Shown: in pieces, positions 53,074-60,248 of the stretch
Layout: each line of letters begins with the position of its first letter
Position numbering within the stretch: the stretch's first letter is position 1
Assembly: GCA_016926875.1 (NCBI GenBank)
Contig: JAFGNU010000040.1
Coordinates: 62,001 to 126,000, forward strand
Direction of reading: 5' to 3'
Source of the DNA: Anaerolineae bacterium
GTDB taxonomy: Bacteria; Chloroflexota; Anaerolineae; Aggregatilineales; Aggregatilineaceae
Length of the DNA: 64,000 nt
Position numbers and translations under genes: made by a program
Notes under the pieces: generated by a model
Seen by the model: only the letters and a program-made list of their open reading frames with translations
Database searches by the model: none
Told to the model about the DNA's origin: nothing

Positions 53074-54327
53074 GTGGTTGAGGTCCTGGGGATTATTGAT
53101 CACTGTTTGCAAACAGGCGATTTGAAGCGGGCGGAGATTCTTATCGCCCGGTCGCTGCGTGCAGCCGCGATTGCTCCTGAAGATCGTGCCGACATTCTGA
53201 TGCGGCGGGCGCAGGTGCGGCTCATGGCCGAAAAACCCGATGATGCCCTGGCGGATTTGCAGTCCTGCAAGGATTTGCAACCCGGTCTGGCTCACACACC
53301 TGCCATGCTGGAATTAATGGGGGATGTGTTTTTCACTCGTTTTGAGCTGGCCCCGGTTGGTTTTGCTGACCGTGCTGACGCAGATCGGGCGCTTGAGTGT
53401 TATGATACCCTGATCGCCCAGGCGCCAGAATACGCCAACTTAGGCTGGGTGCTGTACCAAAAGGGACGTATCTTGCTGAGTGAAAACCGGATTAGTGAGG
53501 CGTCCGCAATCTTTCAGCAGGCGCTAGGCAGTCCGGGGCAATCCTCGCTGGCAGCGTTATGCTACGAGCGGTTGGGGTTTATTCAATTGTTCGAGGAACG
53601 AAATCCAGCCGAGGCGCTTACTTTGTTTGCGCAGGCGGTCGAGGCGTATCCTGCTGGTGAGAATGCCGGGTGGCTGGTACAGTTGCATATTTTGCGCAGC
53701 CGTGCGTTCCGTGAACAGAAGTTGTATGCGGAAGCGCTGGCAGCCGCGCGACAGGCACTTTCCACCATCAGCGCAACTGCACCCGACTACCGGCGCACGC
53801 TGGCCGAAGCGCACCGGGCGGTTGGTGAGGCGTTGTCACATATCGCTGGTCGTGAGCAGGAAGCAATTGATCACCTTGTTGAGTTTCTTCAAGTGAGCAG
53901 GCGACCGCTTGGAGTAGATGTGACATGGAGTAGAGTACACGAAACCATTGGTGACCTGTCGTTTCGGTTGGAACGGTACGAGTTGGCTGCGGAATCGTAT
54001 ACGAATGCGTTGGTCTTCAACCCGTATCATCCGCTTGAAACCGCGTTGTATTACCGGATAGCGCGCTGTTACTATCGCCTGCGCTTTTATGAAAAGGTGA
54101 TCGGCACCGTTGAGCAAATGCAGCAGTCGGCAGCAGTTGACGGTGAGATGATTCAGGATTACCGCATTTTTTATGTTTTGGGAAATGCGCATTTTGCCCT
54201 GAAGCACTATTCGCAGGCAGCAACCGCTTATCGTCAGGCGTTGTCTTTGGCTCCACATGGTGTCGAGCAGGTGCAAAAGATGCAGACGTACCTGCGTTTT
54301 TCAGAGGAGTTGAGTGTCCAGGCCTAG
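53074..54327 (+). CDS. Cytosolic TPR-repeat protein
   Basis: 417 residues from a GTG; no clear ribosome site. Nearly all helical, with about eight TPRs spread along the chain: e.g. 'ALECYDTLIAQAPEYANLGW', 'EASAIFQQALGSPGQSS', 'EALAAARQALSTISATAP', 'ERYELAAESYTNALVFNP' and 'KHYSQAATAYRQALSLAP'. No signal peptide, membrane helix or enzymatic domain. TPR proteins act as scaffolds, so partner and role are unknown. 66 bp ahead of trmFO on the same strand, so probably co-transcribed. Confidence 0.8.
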   Translation: MVEVLGIIDHCLQTGDLKRAEILIARSLRAAAIAPEDRADILMRRAQVRLMAEKPDDALADLQSCKDLQPGLAHTPAMLELMGDVFFTRFELAPVGFADRADADRALECYDTLIAQAPEYANLGWVLYQKGRILLSENRISEASAIFQQALGSPGQSSLAALCYERLGFIQLFEERNPAEALTLFAQAVEAYPAGENAGWLVQLHILRSRAFREQKLYAEALAAARQALSTISATAPDYRRTLAEAHRAVGEALSHIAGREQEAIDHLVEFLQVSRRPLGVDVTWSRVHETIGDLSFRLERYELAAESYTNALVFNPYHPLETALYYRIARCYYRLRFYEKVIGTVEQMQQSAAVDGEMIQDYRIFYVLGNAHFALKHYSQAATAYRQALSLAPHGVEQVQKMQTYLRFSEELSVQA

Positions 54328-54393
54328 GATCGCGAGGTGTTTCAGGTTGGTTGTATGCTGAGTTGGTCGATTTGTGAGCGTGTGTGAGATCAG

Positions 54394-55749
54394 ATGGTCG
54401 TACAAACACCAACCGTACATGTGATTGGGGGAGGATTGGCTGGTTCGGAGGCAGCCTGGCAGATTGTACAGCGAGGTGTGCCTGCCCGACTATACGAAAT
54501 GCGACCTCATCACATGACACCGGCGCACACATCCGGCTGGCTTGCCGAGCTGGTATGTAGTAATTCGCTTGGCTCAAACCTGTCTGACCGGGCGCCCGGC
54601 GTGCTCAAGGCGGAACTGCGCCGCCTGGGATCGCTGCTGATAGCTTGTGCTGATGAGAGCGCGGTGCCCGCAGGCGGGGCGCTGGCCGTTGATAGAGAAC
54701 TGTTCGCCCGGCAGGTCACGACTGCGCTTGAGGACCATCCTCTGATCACCGTTGTACGAGAAGAGGTTAAGCGTATCCCGGATGGTCCCTGTGTCATTGC
54801 AACAGGGCCGCTGACGGCGCAACCGCTAGCGTTGGAGATCGCGGCTCTTGTTGGCGAGGAATACCTGTACTTCTATGATGCTATTGCGCCAACGGTCACA
54901 ACCGAATCGATTGACATGTCGGTAGCTTTTAGGGCCAGCCGCTACGGTCGTGGCGAGCAAGACGCGGGTGATTACATTAATTGTCCGCTGAGCCAGGAGG
55001 AATACCGGTCCTTTGTTGCTGCACTGCTGGTGGCGGACGTGATCGAGTTGCGTGATTTTGAACGCGAGGACCCGTGCTTTTTTGAGGGTTGTTTGCCAGT
55101 TGAACAGATCGCGGCGCGTGGGGAGCAGGCGCTGGCTTTTGGACCTATGCGCCCGGTTGGCTTGAAAGATCCGCGTACAGACAGGCGCCCGTATGCTGTG
55201 GTGCAGCTCCGGCAGGATAATCTGGCGGGAACTCTGTACAGCCTGGTCGGTTTTCAAACCAATATGCGCTGGGGTGATCAGAAGCGTGTCCTACAAATGA
55301 TCCCAGGACTTGAAAAAGCCGAGTTTGTGCGCTACGGTCAGATGCATCGTAACACCTTCATCAATGCCCCGCTGCATCTTGATGCCACGCTGCAATACCG
55401 GCAGCGCGCTAACCTGCTGTTTGCGGGTCAGATCACCGGGGTGGAGGGATACGCGGTCAACATCGGTACAGGACTGCTGGCGGGCATCAACGCTGCCAGG
55501 GTTGTGAGGTGTGCGCCTGTGTGGGAGCTGCCGCTTGAAACTATGTTAGGCGCGTTGTGCCATTATATCAGTCACGCTGCGCCCGCTGATTTCCAACCCA
55601 TGAAAGCTAATTTTGGGATTCTGCCTGTGCTGGAAAATCCGCCTAGGGGAAAGCGAAACCGGCAGCGCCAGTATGCTGATCGGGCGCTGGCGGCCCTGGA
55701 TGTGTTTCTGGGTGAGTGTGACACTTCAAATGGTGAAAAGCGTTTATAA
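54394..55749 (+). CDS. trmFO: Folate/FAD-dependent tRNA m5U54 methyltransferase TrmFO
   Basis: 451 residues. The N-terminal FAD site '[15 protein letters not shown]' and the invariant '[20 protein letters not shown]', holding the catalytic-region cysteine, identify it. Also '[16 protein letters not shown]', '[17 protein letters not shown]'-like region, '[11 protein letters not shown]', 'FEGCLPVE' (the second key cysteine) and '[19 protein letters not shown]'. It uses methylene-tetrahydrofolate to methylate U54 in the tRNA T-loop. The final codon TAA is part of a TATAAT (55745-55750), a possible -10 for hflX. Confidence 0.96.
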   Translation: MVVQTPTVHVIGGGLAGSEAAWQIVQRGVPARLYEMRPHHMTPAHTSGWLAELVCSNSLGSNLSDRAPGVLKAELRRLGSLLIACADESAVPAGGALAVDRELFARQVTTALEDHPLITVVREEVKRIPDGPCVIATGPLTAQPLALEIAALVGEEYLYFYDAIAPTVTTESIDMSVAFRASRYGRGEQDAGDYINCPLSQEEYRSFVAALLVADVIELRDFEREDPCFFEGCLPVEQIAARGEQALAFGPMRPVGLKDPRTDRRPYAVVQLRQDNLAGTLYSLVGFQTNMRWGDQKRVLQMIPGLEKAEFVRYGQMHRNTFINAPLHLDATLQYRQRANLLFAGQITGVEGYAVNIGTGLLAGINAARVVRCAPVWELPLETMLGALCHYISHAAPADFQPMKANFGILPVLENPPRGKRNRQRQYADRALAALDVFLGECDTSNGEKRL

Positions 55750-55804
55750 TTGCAGTCAGGGACGGTTTTAAGGAAAGGATTTTGCTATAAACAAGCGTAC
55801 CGGT

Positions 55805-57103
55805 ATGGCTCCTGAACGTGCTGTGCTGATTGGCCTTGAGGTAAAAGGATCGCGTCCATCCTTTACGGTCGATGATTCGCTGGACGAACTGGCGCTCCTG
55901 GCCCAGACGGCGGGCATTGCTGTCCGCAGGCGTGTAACACAGCGCGTGGCGCGCATCGATCCGGCAACATTCATCGGCTCTGGTAAGCTTGAAGAAGTAG
56001 TCGCGCTGCTGCCGGAGTTGGATGCTAACATGGTGATATTCGATGATGAGTTGTCGCCTCGCCACCAGCGAGAGTTGGAGAAGGCGCTGGGTGAGAATGT
56101 TCGCGTTGTTGACCGCTCTGCGCTGATTCTTGACATCTTCGCTCAACATGCGCGTACACGCGAAGGCGCGCTTCAGGTTGAATTGGCGCAGTACGAGTAC
56201 CGGCTGCCACGGCTGACTCGCCAGTGGAGTCATCTGGCGCGGCAGGCGGGCGGTGGAACTGCGCGTGGTGGTGCTGGTGGTGTGGGATTGCGAGGGCCGG
56301 GTGAAACGCAGCTAGAAGTAGATCGGCGTGAGATTCGGCGGCGAATATCGAAGCTGAAAGAAGAGCTTGAAGCTGTGCGTGCTCACCGGGAGCGCCACCG
56401 GACCCAGCGCGCGCGGGCTGGTATTTCCACCGTTGCGTTGGTGGGTTATACCAATGCGGGAAAGTCAACTTTGCTGAATGCGCTGTCCGATGCGGATGTG
56501 TATGTTGCCGATCAGTTGTTTGCTACGTTGGATCCGACGATCAGGCGTGTCAAGCTGCCCAGCAGCCGGGTGGTGCTGTTATCTGATACGGTCGGGTTTA
56601 TTCAAAAGCTGCCGGTGACGTTGGTCGCGGCGTTTCGCGCTACGCTGGAAGAAGTGACGGAGGCCGATCTGCTGCTGCATGTGGTGGATGCCAGCCACCC
56701 GTTAGCGTGGGATCACATCGATGTTGTGGAGGATACATTGGCGGAGATTGAAGCCAGTCGTGTGCCCAAGGTGCTGGTGCTGAATAAAATTGATCTTGGG
56801 CAGAAAGATCAGACTATGCGTGACTACGCTGCGCTGGGGTATCAGGCGGTGGTGCGCATCTCTGCTTTGCAGCGAACCGGGTTGGATGATCTGCTGGGAG
56901 TAATTGATCGGGTGCAGTCGGATCAATTGGTGATGGTTTCGCTGTTGATTCCTTATGCAAAAGGTGATTTGCTGGCTTCTATTCACGCTCTTGGTGTGGT
57001 TGAGGATGAGTGGCATACTGCTGAGGGGGCGTTGGTAAAGGCGTTGGTGCCTCCCTGGTTGGAAGGGCACATAAAGCGGGCGCTCAAGTTGGATGAGGAT
57101 TGA
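55805..57103 (+). CDS. hflX: Ribosome-associated GTPase HflX
   Basis: 432 residues from the ATG at 55805. The N-terminal HflX domain (to about 175) has 'DPATFIGSGKLEEV', 'VIFDDELSPRHQRELEKALG', 'VVDRSALILDIFAQHARTREGALQVELAQ' in parts and the glycine-rich 'GGGTARGGAGGVGLRGPGET'. G domain from about 215: G1 'GYTNAGKST', G2/G3 'DTVGFIQKLP', G4 'NKID', G5 'ISALQ'. HflX splits stalled 70S or 100S ribosomes after stress. The start is odd: the Shine-Dalgarno AAGGAAAGGA (55770-55779) is 7 bases before an in-frame ATA at 55787, whereas the ATG has no ribosome site. Confidence 0.95.
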   Translation: MAPERAVLIGLEVKGSRPSFTVDDSLDELALLAQTAGIAVRRRVTQRVARIDPATFIGSGKLEEVVALLPELDANMVIFDDELSPRHQRELEKALGENVRVVDRSALILDIFAQHARTREGALQVELAQYEYRLPRLTRQWSHLARQAGGGTARGGAGGVGLRGPGETQLEVDRREIRRRISKLKEELEAVRAHRERHRTQRARAGISTVALVGYTNAGKSTLLNALSDADVYVADQLFATLDPTIRRVKLPSSRVVLLSDTVGFIQKLPVTLVAAFRATLEEVTEADLLLHVVDASHPLAWDHIDVVEDTLAEIEASRVPKVLVLNKIDLGQKDQTMRDYAALGYQAVVRISALQRTGLDDLLGVIDRVQSDQLVMVSLLIPYAKGDLLASIHALGVVEDEWHTAEGALVKALVPPWLEGHIKRALKLDED

Positions 57104-57114
57104 GGGGGGACTCT

Positions 57115-57501
57115 GTGAGGCGAGTGATAGCAGCGCTGTTGAAGTTGGTGTTGTGGCCGATCCGGGTTGTGTTGCGTGTGCTTGGGGGGATTTTTGTGGT
57201 GCTGCTTCGTCCTGTTGGTCGTTGGGTTGACGAGTCGGGGGCGTTGAGTAATCTTCTTAATCAGTTTTCCTCGCTGATGGCGACGCAGCGTGGGTTGCTG
57301 TTGCTGGTGGGGATTGGTCTCACCGTGCTGAGTTTGCTTAGTCATATTGTCGTTCTGGTTATTATGGTGTCCAGCGCCAGTTTTGACCGGCAGCTTTACT
57401 GGCTGTGTGTCCCGTTTATTTTGCTGCATACGGGTGTGCTGGCGGGCTTTGTGGGGGCAGTGCTGGCTACGCCGCTTGGGCAGGGATACAAAGACAAATA
57501 G
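57115..57501 (+). CDS. Small membrane protein of unknown function
   Basis: 128 residues from the GTG at 57115 (GAGGGGGGA just upstream); it begins 11 bp after hflX. Basic amphipathic N-terminus, hydrophobic segment about 8-32, then a cytosolic-looking loop 'RWVDESGALSNLLNQFSSLMATQRG'. Two further membrane helices (about 58-85 and 95-118) follow. Not recognised as a named family; the composition is ordinary for a real gene. Possible helper of membrane or ribosome stress, only from its place behind hflX. Confidence 0.65.
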   Translation: MRRVIAALLKLVLWPIRVVLRVLGGIFVVLLRPVGRWVDESGALSNLLNQFSSLMATQRGLLLLVGIGLTVLSLLSHIVVLVIMVSSASFDRQLYWLCVPFILLHTGVLAGFVGAVLATPLGQGYKDK

Positions 57502-57512
57502 TTGTTGTGCTG

Positions 57513-58994
57513 TTATATATCTTCTGGGTTTGGTAGGCGGGTGTTCCGGGCTGCGTCATCCACGCGCAGTGGGTCGGTGTGGGCATAGTAGGCGCGTGTG
57601 GTTTCCACCGAACGGTGTCCCAGGTACTCTTGAACAACATCCAGTGCGTGTCCGGCATTGATTAGCTGTGTGGCGCGCCAGTGTCTGAAGTCGTGCGGGG
57701 TGATGCTGCGCAGGCCAAGTGCTTTGGCTGCTTGTTGTACGATACGCCACGCGACTACGCGGCTCGTCCGGTTGCCGTCATAGCTTGGGGCGTGGCTGAC
57801 AAATAGTGGGATGTTGCCTTTTTGTGGTGCTTTTAGATCGGCTCCGCGTGCGAGAATGTAGGCTCGTATCGCGGGCAGTGAATCGAAAAATCGTAGGTAG
57901 TATGTGTGCCCGCCTTTGCCTGTAACTTCTACTCGCAGCACTTCGTTTTTGTTCAAGTAGCGTGGGGGAAACTCATCTAGGTTGAGGCTCAGGATTTCGC
58001 TGATGCGTCCGCCTGTTTCAGCCAGTGTGTGTAGTAATGCCCGGTTGCGAAGTCGTTTAAGTTCCCAGCGTCTTACGCGCTCTGGATCAACGTCGGGTTT
58101 TTGGAGTGTGTCGGGTAATGCAAGTGCATCGTAGTAGTAGATGACTTCTTCAATATGTTCGGGTGGTTCGGGTGGTTTGTTGTGGTTGGGCTGTCCGCGT
58201 AATTCATCTCTCACAATGCGCTTGGCTTTTGCCAGGGGGAAATCGGCGGGCAGCCAGCCGTGATCGTCCATGAATTGGAACCAGTTTTGTACTCCAGCCA
58301 GTCTCAGTTCTACGGTGGTGGATTTGTAGGGGCGTTTATCTCTTTGTTTACCTGAACTTGGGGATACGAGCCATTGGGCAAAGTGGAGAAAGATAGGGGC
58401 GTCCTTTTGGCTGAGCGTGTTTAGTGGAATTGTGTCTGTGGTGACAGCGTTGTGTTGCTGGATGGGCAGGTTGTGTTTGGTGGAACGATCTTCCAGGAAT
58501 TCAAGGAATAGCTCGATTGCTCTGCGGTAGGAGTCGATGGTGTGCTGGGATTTTAGTGTTGCTCGTTGCAGGTAGGCATCGCGGGCGTTTCCTAGAGTCA
58601 TATCCTGGGGTGTTTTGTGGTTTGGGGTTGGGGGCAGGCGTTTGAGCAGGTGTTTTAAGGCGGATTCTGGATCAGTTGTGAAGTCTTCGATGGGCAGATC
58701 GTTTATATACCAGGGCAGGGGATCAGTTGGGCGGGCGAGAATCGGGAACACTTGTTGGTTGATCTGCCTGGCGTGTGTTACCTGCTGCATGGTTATTTTG
58801 GATGATGCACTGTCCGGGCTTATTAGCACAATAAAACATGGGGCTTTTTCCGCAAAGTGTTTGATAGTGTTGGGAGTGCTCAAGTCTAGAAGTGATTCCA
58901 AAATCACTTTGTGACCTGTTTCACTCAGTTGGTTTGCTAGCCAGTGAGCTAGTTTGCTGTCTTTGGTGTGAAAGCTGATGTTTATGCTTGTCAT
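57513..58994 (-). CDS. TIR-like domain fused to an active-looking tyrosine recombinase
   Basis: 493 residues. Residues 1-120 look like a TIR domain: 'INISFHTKDSKLAHWLANQL' (betaA/alphaA), 'KVILESL', 'CFIVLISPDSASS', 'QQVFPILAR' and a closing 'DLPIEDFTTDPESALKHLLKRL'. Core-binding SAM-like domain about 133-260. Catalytic domain about 280-490 with Arg in 'TGGRISEILSL', Lys in 'TGKGGHTYY', H434 and R437 in 'TPHDFRHWRAT', H460 in 'YLGHRSVETT' and the tyrosine nucleophile Y469. So strand exchange should work. In the TIR part the position of the NADase Glu seems occupied by Leu (nearest acid E33), so catalysis is doubtful. Not XerC/D-like in length. It faces the small membrane gene 12 bp away; no excisionase or phage genes are near. 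Confidence 0.85.
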   Translation of the reverse strand: MTSINISFHTKDSKLAHWLANQLSETGHKVILESLLDLSTPNTIKHFAEKAPCFIVLISPDSASSKITMQQVTHARQINQQVFPILARPTDPLPWYINDLPIEDFTTDPESALKHLLKRLPPTPNHKTPQDMTLGNARDAYLQRATLKSQHTIDSYRRAIELFLEFLEDRSTKHNLPIQQHNAVTTDTIPLNTLSQKDAPIFLHFAQWLVSPSSGKQRDKRPYKSTTVELRLAGVQNWFQFMDDHGWLPADFPLAKAKRIVRDELRGQPNHNKPPEPPEHIEEVIYYYDALALPDTLQKPDVDPERVRRWELKRLRNRALLHTLAETGGRISEILSLNLDEFPPRYLNKNEVLRVEVTGKGGHTYYLRFFDSLPAIRAYILARGADLKAPQKGNIPLFVSHAPSYDGNRTSRVVAWRIVQQAAKALGLRSITPHDFRHWRATQLINAGHALDVVQEYLGHRSVETTRAYYAHTDPLRVDDAARNTRLPNPEDI

Positions 58995-59010
58995 TGTTTG
59001 TTTACCTGTG

Positions 59011-59050
59011 TAACATAAGATAAAAGGGTATCATTTCTTACATTATGTTA
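59011..59050. repeat. Inverted repeat upstream of the TIR-recombinase gene
   Basis: TAACATAA (59011-59018) and TTATGTTA (59043-59050) form an 8-bp inverted repeat with 24 bp between. The right arm overlaps the -10 region of a possible minus-strand promoter (TTGCAC 59068-59073, TATAAC 59047-59052, 15-bp spacer). The arrangement suits a repressor operator or recombinase arm sites. Confidence 0.5.
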
Positions 59051-59177
59051 TACTTGTATTGGTTTGTGTGCAAGCCCTTTTTTAGTTCCAGACGCAGTTA
59101 TCCCACACATAAAAAAGGATAGGCCCCTACCAGGAGAGAAGGGAGCATTGTACTGATGGTTGTTAGCACAAGTGCTT

Positions 59178-59205
59178 TTTGTCTTGATGAATTTGTCTTG
59201 ATGAA
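59178..59205 (+). repeat. Perfect 14-bp tandem duplication
   Basis: TTTGTCTTGATGAA occurs twice in a row (59178-59191 and 59192-59205) without a mismatch. Confidence 0.85.
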
Positions 59206-59459
59206 GTGGATTTGTTGCGCAAAACCTACGCGTTTTTTATCAGAATGATCGGTGATGCAGTTTCAAAATGCATTTCCATGTGTTTCCCGAAAACTGATTC
59301 GGCTCATAATTGATTGTGATTAAATGCGCAAACAGAATGAATATTGCATGATATAGACGCATTAACAATAATGGTAAGTAATAGCTTTTCCGCAAGTCAG
59401 TAATGGCTACTATATGTATTACATCCAGGATTCGGTAATATAATAATGAAATTTTGGGA

Positions 59460-59483
59460 CCTATAACTTGATTGGGTTATAGG
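59460..59483. repeat. Perfect 8-bp hairpin A in the AT-rich region
   Basis: CCTATAAC (59460-59467) with GTTATAGG (59476-59483), 8-nt loop. No T-tract. Confidence 0.7.
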
Positions 59484-59494
59484 GGATTGGGGAA

Positions 59495-59513
59495 GCTAAA
59501 ATCTAATTTTAGC
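59495..59513. repeat. Perfect 8-bp hairpin B in the AT-rich region
   Basis: GCTAAAAT (59495-59502) with ATTTTAGC (59506-59513), 3-nt loop. A third ATTTTAGC arm occurs at 59552-59559, so an alternative pairing over a longer loop is possible. Confidence 0.7.
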
Positions 59514-59576
59514 AAGAGTGAGCGTTTTTGCTAGGTTAATAGAGAGGTCTGATTTTAGCTTTGTCTTTCGTTGCAA

Positions 59577-59670
59577 TGACTACACGAAGAATGGCGAATC
59601 CCGAACACATTCTCTTGAAGAAAAACTGCGGTTGGCTTTCTGGTTGCTTATTTTCTCTTGACTACACGAA
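59577..59670 (+). repeat. 12-bp direct repeats 82 bp apart
   Basis: TGACTACACGAA at 59577-59588 and again at 59659-59670. They bracket a 70-bp segment just before the end of the adenosyltransferase gene, as att or target-site duplications might. Confidence 0.7.
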
Positions 59671-59681
59671 AAACCCTGCTC

Positions 59682-60248
59682 TTACTTTGCTGTGGGAGGG
59701 TGCCAGGGCGTTTCTTCCCGGCCCGCGCGCGCGTTTGCCACACGCGCAGCGACAAATAACCAGTCTGACAGGCGATTTAGATATTGAAGTGCATATAAGT
59801 TGATTGGCTCGTCTTCCTGGACAAGCGCTAGCCAGCGCTCCGCCCGGCGACACACGGTCCGTGCCACATGCAAGAACGCGCCTGGTAACTCTCCGCCGGG
59901 TAAAATGAAACTCTTGAGCACTGGAAGTGAAGCCTCCCAATGGTCAATTTCATCCTCAAGGCGTGCGATCATTTCGGGCACAACGCGCACATGGCTGCGG
60001 TTTCCCTTGCCTGCCTGTACATCCAGCGGGGTTGCCAGGTCCGCTCCCACTGAAAACAGATCAGACTGGACCCGTTGGATCGCCGGGACCAGTTCCACAT
60101 CCAACCCAGACGCCAATACCAGGCCCAGCAGAGAATTGAGTTCGTCTACAGTGCCGTATGCGTGCAGCCGGGGGTGGCCTTTGCGGATACGCCCGCCTGC
60201 AAACAGGCTTGTCTCACCCTGATCGCCGCTGCGAGTGTAGATCGGCAT
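59682..60248 (-). CDS. Cob(I)alamin adenosyltransferase, PduO type
   Basis: 188 residues from the ATG at 60248 (AAGGAG upstream); the frame is open a little further but this start gives the usual 'MPIYTRSGDQGETSLFAGGR'. Other motifs: 'HAYGTVDELNSLLG', 'FILPGGELPGAFLHVARTVCRRAER' in parts and 'LNRLSDWLFVAAR'. It moves the 5'-deoxyadenosyl group of ATP to reduced cobalamin to make coenzyme B12. Its first 35 bases overlap the end of the sensor kinase gene, so translation is probably coupled. No B12-dependent mutase is in the window. Confidence 0.95.
   Translation of the reverse strand: MPIYTRSGDQGETSLFAGGRIRKGHPRLHAYGTVDELNSLLGLVLASGLDVELVPAIQRVQSDLFSVGADLATPLDVQAGKGNRSHVRVVPEMIARLEDEIDHWEASLPVLKSFILPGGELPGAFLHVARTVCRRAERWLALVQEDEPINLYALQYLNRLSDWLFVAARVANARAGREETPWHPPTAK

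Larger units (their letters stand above)
58995..59681. other. 690-bp AT-rich non-coding stretch upstream of the TIR-recombinase gene
   Basis: Clearly richer in A/T than any other part of the window, with stops in all frames. It holds the inverted repeats and direct repeats listed separately. No tRNA, no recognisable ncRNA and no gene longer than about 80 codons with any support. The layout suits the attachment or control region of the recombinase, or the scar of a lost element. Confidence 0.6.

Noticed and set aside
59165-59180. AGCAC-AA-GTGCT followed by TTTTT, terminator-like
   Set aside because: The loop would be only two bases, which cannot fold as drawn; opening a pair leaves a 4-bp stem.
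58995-59681. Prophage or IS element with the recombinase as integrase
   Set aside because: No phage structural, replication, excisionase or transposase gene is adjacent and no tRNA serves as target, so a complete element is not supported; only a remnant or regulatory region remains possible.
59561-59803. 80-codon plus-strand frame in and beyond the AT-rich region
   Set aside because: It crosses the end of the adenosyltransferase gene, shows no family and begins without a ribosome site.
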